In this document: piece after piece, positions 26,127 through 34,845 of the stretch
How positions within the stretch are numbered: the first letter of the stretch is position 1
Layout of the letters: every line of letters begins with the position of its first letter
Assembly (NCBI GenBank): GCA_963747315.1
Contig: CAVVEQ010000007.1
Location: forward strand, 186,001-250,000
Origin: CAVVEQ01 sp963747315
Lineage (GTDB): Bacteria > Chloroflexota > Anaerolineae > Anaerolineales > Anaerolineaceae
DNA length: 64,000 bases
Direction of reading: 5' to 3'
Made by a program: the position numbers and the translations under genes
Notes under the pieces: generated by a model
Seen by the model: only the letters and a program-made list of their open reading frames with translations
Told to the model about the DNA's origin: nothing
Database searches by the model: none

Positions 26127-26155
26127 AGGATACCCCAAGGCAGGGAGGCTGTCAA
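26127..26155 (-). promoter_or_regulatory. Sigma-70 type promoter of the SRP RNA
   Basis: A perfect -35 TTGACA (26150-26155), a 17-base spacer and -10 TATCCT (26127-26132), placing transcription start near 26120-26121, the 5' end of the SRP fold. Confidence 0.8.
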
Positions 26156-26174
26156 TAATCACAACCTGTGTCCC

Positions 26175-28559
26175 TCAATCCTCGTAGTTGAATTTCACCA
26201 CGGTAACCCCATCACCGCCTTCGCTTTCGTGCCCGCGCACCCAGCTGGAGATGTGAGCCGATCGGCGCAGGGAATCCCGGATGGATTGGCGCAGCTTTCC
26301 AGTTCCCTTGCCATGGATGACGCGCACGTAGGGCATACCGGCCAGGTAGGCCGCGTCCAAGTAATCCTCCAGCTTCGGCAGGGCTTCCTCGGCGGTCTGC
26401 CCGCGCAGATCCAGCTCCAATCCCGGGGAGGGATGCATCATCGTGGGAATCTTAGCCGCGGGAGCTGCCTTTTCCGCCTCTCCGGGCTGGGAAGTTTTCC
26501 GCTGAATATCCTCGCGGCGGGCACGGATGCGCATGGCACCCACCTGCACCTCCAGCTCCTCTTCCCCAAGAGAGGTGATCACTCCGTCAGCTTTGAGGGT
26601 GCGCAGGTGAACCTTCTCCCCGACCTTCAGCGGACCGGCTTTTCGCGCTGGTGCGGGTAGCGGCAGCGGCTCGGGTTCTGGGATTTCCTGCTCGATCCGC
26701 TCCAGCTCCTGCTGCATGCTTTTGACCGAATCGAGCGGCTGCTTTGCCTTTCGACATCTCGCGGCGCAATGATTCCATTTCGGCGTGCAGATCTTCCGCT
26801 TCTTCGCGGGCTTCCCCGCGCGCCTGTTCCAGCAACGCAGCGCGTTCCGCCTCAATGCTCAGCAGGCGGGTTTCCCACTCGCGTTGGGCTGTTACCGCCT
26901 TCAATCGGGATTCCTCAGCTTCAGCGCGGGCTGTGCGAGCCAGGTCGCGCTGGCGGTGGATCTCGTCCAGAAGGTCCTCGGCTTTCAGATCGCCGGGATC
27001 GAGCATCGAGCGGGCGGAGGAGATGATCTCGTAGGAAAGTCCAAGCCTTTCGGCGATCGCCAGTGCGTTGGAACGCCCGGGCAAGCCCAAGGCTGAGGTG
27101 ATAGGTGGGGCGCAGGGTCTTCAGGTCGAACTCCACGCTGGCATTGGTGACTCCCGGGGTGGCGTGGGCAAAGGCTTTCAGCTCCGGATAATGGGTGGCC
27201 ACCAGGCAGGGGATGGCCCGCTCCACCAGGTTTCCCAAAATGGCGCGGGCGATTGCCGAGCCCTCCTGCGGGTCGGTACCAGCGCCAAGTTCATCCAGGA
27301 TGACCAGCGTGTCTCGGTCTGCCATACGCAAAATGCGGACGATGTTGGTGATGTGCCCGGAGAAGGTGGAAAGCGACTGCTCAATGGATTGCTCATCGCC
27401 AATATCGGCGAACACCTGGTGAAAGCAGCTCACCGCCGACCCGGATTGAGCGGGAATATGCAGCCCGGATTGAGCCATCAAAATCAGCAAACCAACCGTT
27501 TTGAGGCTCACCGTTTTTCCGCCGGTGTTGGGACCGGTGATCACCACTGCGAAGGTGCCCTCATCCAGGTCGAAATCAATGGGAACAACTTTTTCAGGAT
27601 CCAGTAGGGGGTGGCGGGCGTGGTAAAGGCGAATGGTGCTGCCGGGATGCTTTTCCCCCTTTACCTTTCGGGATTCGGAAATGAGCGGTTCGCTGGCGTG
27701 CATGTCCTCGGCGTATTTGGCGCAGGCCAGTGCCAGGTCGAACTCCGCGAGGGCAACCAGCAGAGCGTTGAGCGCTGCGGCATAAATGCCCACCTCCCCG
27801 GAAAGCTCAGCCAGGATGCGCCGTTCTTCATCCCGTTCGGCGAGCTGCTTTTCCTGCCACTCGTTGTTGAGGTCCACGGTCGCGAGGGGTTCCACGAAGA
27901 GCGTCGCCCCCGAGGAGGACTGGTCGTGGACGATCGCGCGCATGCGCCCCTTGAAATCCGCCCGCAGAGGGATGACATAGCGGCCTCCGCGCTGGGTGAT
28001 GATGGCCTCCTGCAGAATGGGGGTGATGCGCGGATCAGAGATCATCTTCTCCAGCTTACCCATCAGGCGGTCGTATGCCGTCTTGAGCTCGCGGCGGATT
28101 ACGGCAAGCTTTGGGGAAGCGCTATCGCGAATCTCACCGCGCTCGTTGATGCAGCGGGAGATGGCCTCGATGAGCCCTGCGAGGTGGAGCCAATGGCGCG
28201 GCGATGGCGGCAAGGAGAGGGAATTTAATCTGGTTTTTTTCAAAATACCGCCCCAGCTCGCGGGCAGCTTCGAGCGTGGTTTTTACCTGCATCAGCTCGG
28301 CGGGGTTGAGCGCACCTCCGCGCGCTGCCAGATCGGAAAGCGGGCGGATATCCGAGCATCCACCCACGCTGATCTCCGCATTTATGGTGAGAAGCAGGCG
28401 GGTTTCGGAGGTAGTCTTTTGCCGTTCCAGCACGGTATCCCGCTTCGTGGATGGTTTGAGCGCGAGGGCAAGCTCGGTGGAAGCGCTGAATGAGGTGCAG
28501 GCGGCCAGACGTTCCAGCACTTTGGGATATTCAAGCACCTGCAGGGTCTTAGCGTCCAT
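26175..28559 (-). CDS. mutS2: MutS2 (three frameshifts)
   Basis: About 795 residues across four frame segments. The N-terminus is LQVLEYPKVLERLAACTSFS. The clamp and core contain KLEKMISDPRITPILQEAII. The ATPase has Walker A VVITGPNTGGKTVSLKTVG, Walker B TLVILDELGAGTDP and the His switch CLVATHYPELK. The C-terminal Smr domain is complete (LDLRGQTAEEALPKLEDYLD, then VRVIHGKGTGKLRQSI). MutS2 acts in recombination control and rescue of collided ribosomes. Breaks lie near 28200, 27090 and 26760, each restorable by one base. ATG 28559 is preferred to a TTG 9 bases upstream. Confidence 0.92.
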
Positions 28560-28642
28560 GACCTGCAAAGTCTACCATGATTCACCGGCTGGCTTCTGCC
28601 TGCAAAGGTGTCGGCAGGGCGATTTGCTATAATGAAATAGCC

Positions 28643-29707
28643 ATGAATGACATTCGGAATGCATTAGACCGTCTGACAGCGCGAGGAGATCTCTGGCAAA
28701 AAGACGGGGAGGGAAAGGGCTGGTGCCTGGCTTGTGCCCACCGCTGCCACATTTCTCCCGGAAACCGGGGTATCTGCCAGGTCCGGTCAAATGAAGGCGG
28801 TGAGCTGCGCGTCCCCTGGGGGTATGTTTCCGGGCTTCATCCTGACCCGATCGAGAAAAAACCCTTCGCCCATTTCCTCCCAGGAGCCAAAGCGCTAACC
28901 TTCGGGATGTTGGGCTGCAACCTGCGCTGCGATTTCTGTCAGAACTGGCAGACCTCCCAGACGCTCAAAGATCCCCGCGCGGAAACTTTCGGAGCGTATA
29001 TTGAAAAAATGAAAGCAGAGGAGGTCGTCTCGCTGGCAGTCCAGACCGGGTCTGAGGTGATCGCTTCCTCCTATAACGAACCGCTCATTACCAGCGAATG
29101 GGCGGTGGCGATCTTTCGCGAAGCCAGGCTGGAGGGCATCCGAACGGTGTATGTCTCTAACGGGTTCGCCTCCCCGGAGGCATTGGATTACCTCCAACCC
29201 TGGCTGGATGGTATGAAGATCGACCTAAAGGCGATGAACGAGAAAAGCTACCGCGATCTTGGAGGACGCCTGCAGCCGGTTCTGGATACCATTCGCTCCG
29301 CCCGCGATAAGGGACTGTGGGTGGAGGTGGTCACCCTGCTCATCCCCGGGCTGAACGACGATCCCCAGGAATTGTGGGACCTCGCCTCGTTCCTATCCTC
29401 TGTTTCGCGCGATATCCCCTGGCATGTGACGGCTTACCACCCGGATTACCGGCGCTTTGAAAACCCGCCCACCAGCGCTTCGGATTTGCAAAGGGCGGCG
29501 GATATCGCCCAGGAGGCCGGGTTGCGTTATGTCTATGCCGGTAATCTGCCTGGCAGGGTGGGCAGCCTGGAGGATACGCTCTGCCCTGGCTGTGGTGCCG
29601 TACTGATCAAGCGCAGGGGATATAGCATCATGGAAAATACCATCACAGCCGAAGGCAAGTGCCCCGACTGCAGCGAATCCATCGCAGGGTTCTGGCGAAA
29701 GGATTAA
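28643..29707 (+). CDS. amrS: AmmeMemoRadiSam system radical SAM enzyme (AmrS)
   Basis: 354 residues, intact. The radical SAM cluster motif is CNLRCDFCQNW (about 92-102); an N-terminal Cys pair WCLACAHRCHI and two C-terminal CxxC pairs (LCPGCG, CPDC) resemble AmrS proteins. The barrel includes EVIASSYNEPLITSEW and KIDLKAMNEKSYRDLGG. In AMMECR1/Memo systems this enzyme is linked to an unknown small-molecule modification; neither partner lies in this window. Extended -10 TGCTATAAT ends 9 bases before the ATG and no Shine-Dalgarno is visible. It is divergent from mutS2. Confidence 0.88.
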   Translation: MNDIRNALDRLTARGDLWQKDGEGKGWCLACAHRCHISPGNRGICQVRSNEGGELRVPWGYVSGLHPDPIEKKPFAHFLPGAKALTFGMLGCNLRCDFCQNWQTSQTLKDPRAETFGAYIEKMKAEEVVSLAVQTGSEVIASSYNEPLITSEWAVAIFREARLEGIRTVYVSNGFASPEALDYLQPWLDGMKIDLKAMNEKSYRDLGGRLQPVLDTIRSARDKGLWVEVVTLLIPGLNDDPQELWDLASFLSSVSRDIPWHVTAYHPDYRRFENPPTSASDLQRAADIAQEAGLRYVYAGNLPGRVGSLEDTLCPGCGAVLIKRRGYSIMENTITAEGKCPDCSESIAGFWRKD

Positions 29708-29722
29708 ATTACCCGATTCGGA

Positions 29723-31478
29723 TTACGGACCGGGATAGACCGGCTGGGTGGGCAGGGGTGAGGGGGTGTGTTTTGGCGTGGGCGTCTGGCTGAGGACGGG
29801 GGCGGGTGTGGAGCTGGGGCGCTGCACGCCGGGTTGGATCCAGACCGTGGCGGTTGGAAGCGGCGGACCTTCCCCGGTAACATCGTTGACATACCCCACT
29901 GAACCAGCGCACAGCCCGGTAAGGTTCTTGCTCAGCTTTTCCCAGGTGAGCGGCAGGCCGTTTCGAGCGGTTAGCTCCAGCGCATCGGCCACACAGCCGG
30001 CACCGGAGTTATAGTTTGCCAGGGTGAACTTCCACAAGTCGGTGTAGGATGCCGCCTTCCCGGGTGTTTGGCGGGTGACGTTATAGACCATCCTTCCCAC
30101 CTGCCCGCAGTTGGCGCGCATGTTCTCGGCGAACACCCGGATACTGAAGTTGATCTTGGAAAGGTCGATACCCATATCGCAGGTGGGGCAGGTGGAATTA
30201 ACCCCATCCACCAATGAAAGACGCAGGGTCTTTTTGTGCTGGTCGGATAGGCCGGCAAAGCCAACCGCGCATGTTTCCTTGTTCAGCACCAGCGGGCAGT
30301 AATCTGCATAGAATTTGGTGTTCCACAAAAGCAGCGTATCAGCGCCCTGCTCGGTCATCTGCCCCAGGCCGGCTTCATCGAAATTCTCATACATTCCCGG
30401 CCAGAACTGGCTCTCTTTGCTGAAGATGCGCTTTAACAGTTCGGCGGGAACACCTGTATCGTTGGAAATGTTTAGGATCTCCTGGTCGAAGCGGTTCTGC
30501 CATTCGATCACCTGCGGCATGGCCTTCTGGATGCCGCACTCGCTGGCGCTGTGTACTCCGGCCAGGCCGTTATTTTCGCAGGTGGAGGCATCCACCGCGC
30601 CGCGTTCGATGAGCATCCCCGCCAGGTAGTAATAAGGAATGGCTGATTGCAGTCCTTCCACGCCTTCAGGCGAGGTAAGCCATTCGGGCGGGCCGCCGAG
30701 ATCCGGGAAAGCCGCCCAGGTATCTGAGCAGCTTGGCAACGCGGCGCCCTGCCACTGGCTGCTGATCACATCCACATACCAGAGGGCATCATCGGAGGAG
30801 CCGCCCTCGGGTGACATGAAGTCCCCCCAGGGGACTACCCGTACGAGCGCGGAAAATTTGGGACTGGAGTCGCCGTAACTTGAATTCGCCCAGAAAACCA
30901 CCTCGCGGCCATCCTTTCCGGTGGCTTCCAGCGGGATGGTGCACACCGCCCCGGAGCACTGGAAGGGCTTTTCTCCGATCCGGCCGGCGATATCCAGGAT
31001 CATCTCGTTGGGGAGCGGCTCCACGGCGTTGAAGGTAAGGTAGGGGGGGGAGGAACAGCGGTTATCGAAGGCTTTAAGCTCGCAGCCGGTAACGGTGATA
31101 TTCACGCTGGCGGGGCGGGAGATCGACCACCACGTTCTTCTTGGCTGGTTTGGAGCCAACGTTCTGTAAATAAAGCCCGCCGCACACATCCGAGGCGCAT
31201 GCGCCTGTTTTCTTCCAGGCCTCATAGACTTCGGTTGTGCACTGCGAGCGGATCTCGGCCAGGGTTGGTTGATTTTCGGTTTCGGTGAAGAGGGTGCAGG
31301 CTGGTTGGTTGTTCAAATACCAGCTGAGCCACCATTCATACTGGGTGTACTCCACGCTCAGGGTCGTGCGCCGATCGGGACCTTCAAGTGGAGGATCGGC
31401 AGCCTGAACTGACCGCGGCGGCAAAATTACTGCCACGGTCAGGAAAACAATCACGCTTGCGAGGAAGAAACGCTTCAA
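29723..31478 (-). CDS. Secreted lytic transglycosylase-like protein (one frameshift)
   Basis: About 585 residues. A signal peptide (RFFLASVIVFLTVAVILPP, ending near VQAADPP) is followed by a Cys-rich beta domain and then, at about residue 340-430, an SLT-like lysozyme fold: GVPAELLKRIFSKESQFWPG (the Glu of KES is the likely catalytic acid), AGLGQMTEQGADTLL and YNVTRQTPGKAASY. The C-terminus is a Pro/Thr tail (TPTPKHTPSPLPTQPVYP). Start is TTG 31478 after GGCGG; earlier in-frame codons would put extra residues before the signal peptide. A one-base shift near 31115 separates the two halves. It probably cuts peptidoglycan or a similar wall polymer. Confidence 0.75.
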
Positions 31479-31613
31479 ACTGTCACCGCCCTGCAATGAA
31501 CTAACGATAATCGTTGGATTTTCAGTGTAGCATAAGCGATGGGGTTTCACAATAACCCATGCAGGAATTAACAAAGATGTAAGCGGTTTGCCTGGTTATT
31601 GACATCCCCAGGA

Positions 31614-32825
31614 TTAGAAGGTAGGTGTGGGGGAAGGTGTGGGGGTGCGGGTCTCGGTGCGGGTGCGGGTGACTGTGCGCGTGAGTGTGATGGTGCGGGT
31701 GGGTGAAATGGTTGGTGTGAGTGTGATCGTAGGTGTGAGCGTGATGGTGCGGGTGAGCGTCTGGGTGATGGTGGGTGTGAGCGTGGCAGTGGGGCTGGTG
31801 GTGAGGTCGTGGACAAGCGTGATCACACGCTGGGTGAGCGGCTGGGATGCACCCAGAAACGCCAGCATTTCACCAAGCGATTCCTGGATCCCGGCTGCGC
31901 GCGGCAGGAAGACCTGCGCGTCGGTTGAACCGGGCAGTTTCCAGGTTTCCACCGCGGAGGGGGAAAGCTGAAAGTAGCGGATGCGGCCCGGGTCTGCCAG
32001 GTAGAGCGCCAGGGGGATGGAATCGATCACCTCGCCATAGCCCAGGTTGGTGTCGATCCGATCCCGGTAGGTCTGGTAAAGCCCGGGGAGCAGGCTGAGG
32101 TTGCCGCTTTCCGCCAGGCGCAGGTAAAGCGCCCGCAGCAGTTCCTGTTGGCGGCGATTTCGGGCGGGTTCCTCCATCCCGGATCGCACCCGGAAGTAGC
32201 ACAGCGCCTTCTGTCCGTTCATATGCACCCGCCCCTCACGAACCGTCCCGCAGGAATCCCAGAGGTCCTCACTGACCTCCAGGTCTACTCCACCCAACCC
32301 ATCCACCCAGTAGGTGAAGGCATCCAGCGGGATCACGGCATATTTCTCAGGGCGCAACCCCAGGTTGTATTCGAGCGTGGTAAGGAGGCTCTCGATACCG
32401 CCGGAAATATAAGCTGCGTTCAGGCGCTGCATGGTTAAACCGGGGATGTAGACAAACAGGTCCGGCGGAAGGGAGATCAGGGCTGCCTTGGCTGTGCCAG
32501 GATCATATAAAACCAGCATGAGCGCATCTGTGCGGCCTTTATAGGGCGAGGGTTTATCACTGCCGACAAGGAGGAGCGAGCGCACCCCGGGGGGCAGTTC
32601 CAGGCGCGGCGCGGGTGGTGGGATGGCAGTGGGCATGGTTAATGCAACCGGAGAAGGGTAATTCATCCACACTGGCAGCGTCCGTGTGGGCAGCGGCGTT
32701 AAGGAAGCCGTTGCCGTACTGGTGGTAGTGATCTGGATCGCATCAGTCGTCTGGGTGGCAGCCAAGGAGCAGCCAGCCAGTAGGATCACCAGGGGAGTAA
32801 CACAGATTCGAAAACGGAATTGCAT
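31614..32825 (-). CDS. LytR-CpsA-Psr (LCP) family lipoprotein
   Basis: 403 residues. The lipobox is LLAGC (Cys 19). A Thr-rich linker leads to an LCP domain: LLLVGSDKPSPYKGRTDALM (about 84-103, the Arg/Asp phosphate-binding motif), LISLPPDLFVYIPG, LNAAYISGGIESLLTTLEYN and DAFTYWVDGLGGVDL. LCP enzymes move glycopolymers onto cell-wall acceptors. The C-terminal 60 residues are a pure Thr-x-Thr/Pro tail encoded by repetitive DNA (31620-31800). A TATAAT ends 8 bases before ATG 32825, so it is likely leaderless. Most LCP proteins are transmembrane; a lipid anchor is unusual. Confidence 0.85.
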   Translation of the reverse strand: MQFRFRICVTPLVILLAGCSLAATQTTDAIQITTTSTATASLTPLPTRTLPVWMNYPSPVALTMPTAIPPPAPRLELPPGVRSLLLVGSDKPSPYKGRTDALMLVLYDPGTAKAALISLPPDLFVYIPGLTMQRLNAAYISGGIESLLTTLEYNLGLRPEKYAVIPLDAFTYWVDGLGGVDLEVSEDLWDSCGTVREGRVHMNGQKALCYFRVRSGMEEPARNRRQQELLRALYLRLAESGNLSLLPGLYQTYRDRIDTNLGYGEVIDSIPLALYLADPGRIRYFQLSPSAVETWKLPGSTDAQVFLPRAAGIQESLGEMLAFLGASQPLTQRVITLVHDLTTSPTATLTPTITQTLTRTITLTPTITLTPTISPTRTITLTRTVTRTRTETRTPTPSPTPTF

Positions 32826-32961
32826 CGTAAAAAATTATAGCACGGCGGTTTTCGGAGACAAATTTCAGGCGAATTTTGTTGAATTAATAGGTAACCGCCG
32901 CCTTCAAATGGTGTTCCTTCTTATAAGGAGCAAGACCCGGTCAAACGGGAAAGAGGAAAAC

Positions 32962-33042
32962 ATGTCTGGAATAGTGTACGTTTTCGTAGCCATCATCGGC
33001 CTGCTCTTCGGAGCCATGAGCCTGACCAGCTGGAAGAAGTAA
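32962..33042 (+). CDS. 26-residue single-pass membrane microprotein
   Basis: A short frame encoding one hydrophobic helix, GIVYVFVAIIGLLFGAMSL, with a basic end (WKK). GAGG lies 5 bases before the ATG, and a strong terminator follows 83 bases downstream, so it looks like a real transcription unit. It is divergent from the LCP gene. The function is unknown. Confidence 0.45.
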   Translation: MSGIVYVFVAIIGLLFGAMSLTSWKK

Positions 33043-33125
33043 CCAATAACGGTTTCTCTTCCGGTTGGCGTTGGATCCATGCGCAATCCAAATTGGATGC
33101 GCACAGGGTAGTAACGCGTTCATCA

Positions 33126-33147
33126 CCCCCCGAATCAGGGGGGTTTT
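33126..33147 (+). terminator. Rho-independent terminator
   Basis: CCCCCC-GAATCA-GGGGGG followed by TTTT, after the microprotein and abutting the stop of the convergent DinB-like gene. Confidence 0.8.
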
Positions 33148-33852
33148 CTATGCGGAAAGCAGCTTCAGGATGTGGTTGGTGTGGTCCAGCTCGTGCCAGA
33201 TCGCAACGCGCAGCATCTTTCGTGGACTCCAGAATTCTCCGCTGCGGCCGCACACCAATGTTGAATCCTCAAGTTTCGGCAGGATGGCATCCAGCAGGCT
33301 GCGGGTGTGCTGCAGACTTTCGAAGACGTCCGAGGGTAGATCCTCGCGGCGTCCGCTTGCCAGGTTCAGGTTCGATAAGTACCAGAATTCTGACCTGGCG
33401 ATATGCCCCAGGATGCCGCGGATGCTCCATTTTTCCCCCGGCTGCAGCAGGTCGAAGCGCTCCTGAGGGATAGCTCCGACAAGCTCCATTAAATCCATCC
33501 GCGACCATTTGAGGAGCTTATGCCCGCGCTGGATATCGATCCCTCTCAGCGGTTTCCAATCATGGCGGAAAAACGCATCCACTTCGTACCCCTCCTGGGC
33601 GATCTCAAAATCCTGGTCGATCGTGTAATCCTCAAAGGTCTCCACCAGGCGGATATCAAAATCTCCCAGGTCCGCGATCCAGCTTTCGGAGGTGTGGCTT
33701 TCCAGCCAGGCTTTGTAACCGATGACCGCACGCGGCATGCCAGCCAGAGCTTCGGAGGCGTTAGCGCCATAGGCGAAACAGCCGGGCAGTTCGAGCGCCC
33801 AGGCCAGCGAGCGGTGCTCAAAATTGTTCTCCAGGCCGATGCGGATGATCAC
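33148..33852 (-). CDS. HicB-like/DinB-like two-domain protein
   Basis: About 234 residues from GTG 33852. The N-terminal 60 residues (HRSLAWALELPGCFAYGANA, MPRAVIGYKAWL) look like the HicB/UPF0150 fold found in antitoxins. The rest (GEKWSIRGILGHIARSEFWY, then KMLRVAIWHELDHTNHILKL) is a DinB/YfiT four-helix bundle with His residues suited to metal binding. A longer frame upstream to 33999 is low in complexity and rejected. A TATATT box ends 6 bases before GTG, putting transcription start on the start codon. The role is unknown; the DinB fold is often a metal-dependent thiol transferase. Confidence 0.65.
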   Translation of the reverse strand: MIIRIGLENNFEHRSLAWALELPGCFAYGANASEALAGMPRAVIGYKAWLESHTSESWIADLGDFDIRLVETFEDYTIDQDFEIAQEGYEVDAFFRHDWKPLRGIDIQRGHKLLKWSRMDLMELVGAIPQERFDLLQPGEKWSIRGILGHIARSEFWYLSNLNLASGRREDLPSDVFESLQHTRSLLDAILPKLEDSTLVCGRSGEFWSPRKMLRVAIWHELDHTNHILKLLSA

Positions 33853-33879
33853 GGGAATAATATAGCATGAATGGGGTTG

Positions 33880-33918
33880 AAAAGTTGAATTGTTGAATTG
33901 TTGATTGGTTGAGTTGAA
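33880..33918. repeat. Low-complexity GTTGAATT tandem
   Basis: Short imperfect tandem of GTTGAATT/GTTGATT units in the region upstream of the DinB-like gene. The 226-base gap from 33853 holds nothing else recognisable. Confidence 0.5.
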
Positions 33919-34078
33919 AATGTAACTGGGTGAATCGCTCAAACGAAAAAATACTAACCTCCTGGTTAGGTTTATTGAAGGGGGGAAAAAGCCCACCAAA
34001 AATAAAAAATCATTCTACGACTTTGAAAACCAGAGAAAAATATATAGAGGAATATAATTATTTAAAGGTAAGTTCCAA

Positions 34079-34795
34079 ATGGATACAAGCAATCCTTCAA
34101 CGGTTGAAAAAAAGAGCCGGAATAAAATGGTGATTCGGGGGGTGGTATCCACGATCCTGATCCTGATCGTGATGGACCTGGTCCTCTTCCTTTCCGCCGG
34201 CACGCTGGATTGGCCGGCAGCCTGGATCTTCACCGGGCTGTATGGGGCTTTTTTGATCGCCTTCTCGATTTATACCTCCTTCAACGACCCGGGGCTGCTC
34301 AAGGAGCGCGGGAGAAAGGCCGAGAACGTAAAACCCTGGGATCTCACCATCGCGCGCATCTACAATTTCCTTCTTTTCGCACTGTTCGTCGTCTGCGGGC
34401 TGGATACCCGTTTCGGCTGGAGCGGCATGCCGCTCTGGCTGCAGGGGGTGGGTCTGCTGGGCATCGTACTCGGGGCGGCGCTGATGTGGCAGGTTGTGAA
34501 GGAGAACACCTTCCTCTCGCGCTATGCCCGCATCCAGGATGACCGCGGGCACAAGGTGATCACAACCGGTCCCTATAAACACGTGCGTCACCCCATGTAT
34601 GCCGCCTCCCTCTACCTGTTTCCCTGCATCGCGCTGATGCTCGGGTCGTTCTACGGGCTGATCCCCGGGCTGGCGATCACGGTGCTCTATGTGATTCGCA
34701 CCCGCCTGGAGGATCAAATGCTGTTGGAGGAGCTTCCCGGGTACCGGGATTACGCGCAGAAGACGCGCTTCCGGCTGGTGCCGCGGGTGTGGTGA
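34079..34795 (+). CDS. Isoprenylcysteine carboxyl methyltransferase-family membrane protein
   Basis: 238 residues, intact, with about five transmembrane segments (STILILIVMDLVLFLSAG, WIFTGLYGAFLIAFSIY and others). The SAM-binding region carries ITTGPYKHVRHPMYAASLY followed by LEDQMLLEELPGYRDYAQKT, the ICMT/PEMT C-terminal signature. Probably methylates a lipid or isoprenoid; the substrate is not known. AAAGGT lies 9 bases before ATG 34079. It is followed by the type IIG restriction gene. Confidence 0.85.
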   Translation: MDTSNPSTVEKKSRNKMVIRGVVSTILILIVMDLVLFLSAGTLDWPAAWIFTGLYGAFLIAFSIYTSFNDPGLLKERGRKAENVKPWDLTIARIYNFLLFALFVVCGLDTRFGWSGMPLWLQGVGLLGIVLGAALMWQVVKENTFLSRYARIQDDRGHKVITTGPYKHVRHPMYAASLYLFPCIALMLGSFYGLIPGLAITVLYVIRTRLEDQMLLEELPGYRDYAQKTRFRLVPRVW

Positions 34796-34845
34796 CCTTT
34801 TCGCGTTCCGGTATAAAATAAAATCAATCCACTCCAGGGAGGAAG

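Noticed and set aside
31620..31800. Tandem repeat array that might be CRISPR-like or a minisatellite
   Set aside because: No spacer/repeat alternation. It is the in-frame Thr/Pro coding tail of the LCP gene.
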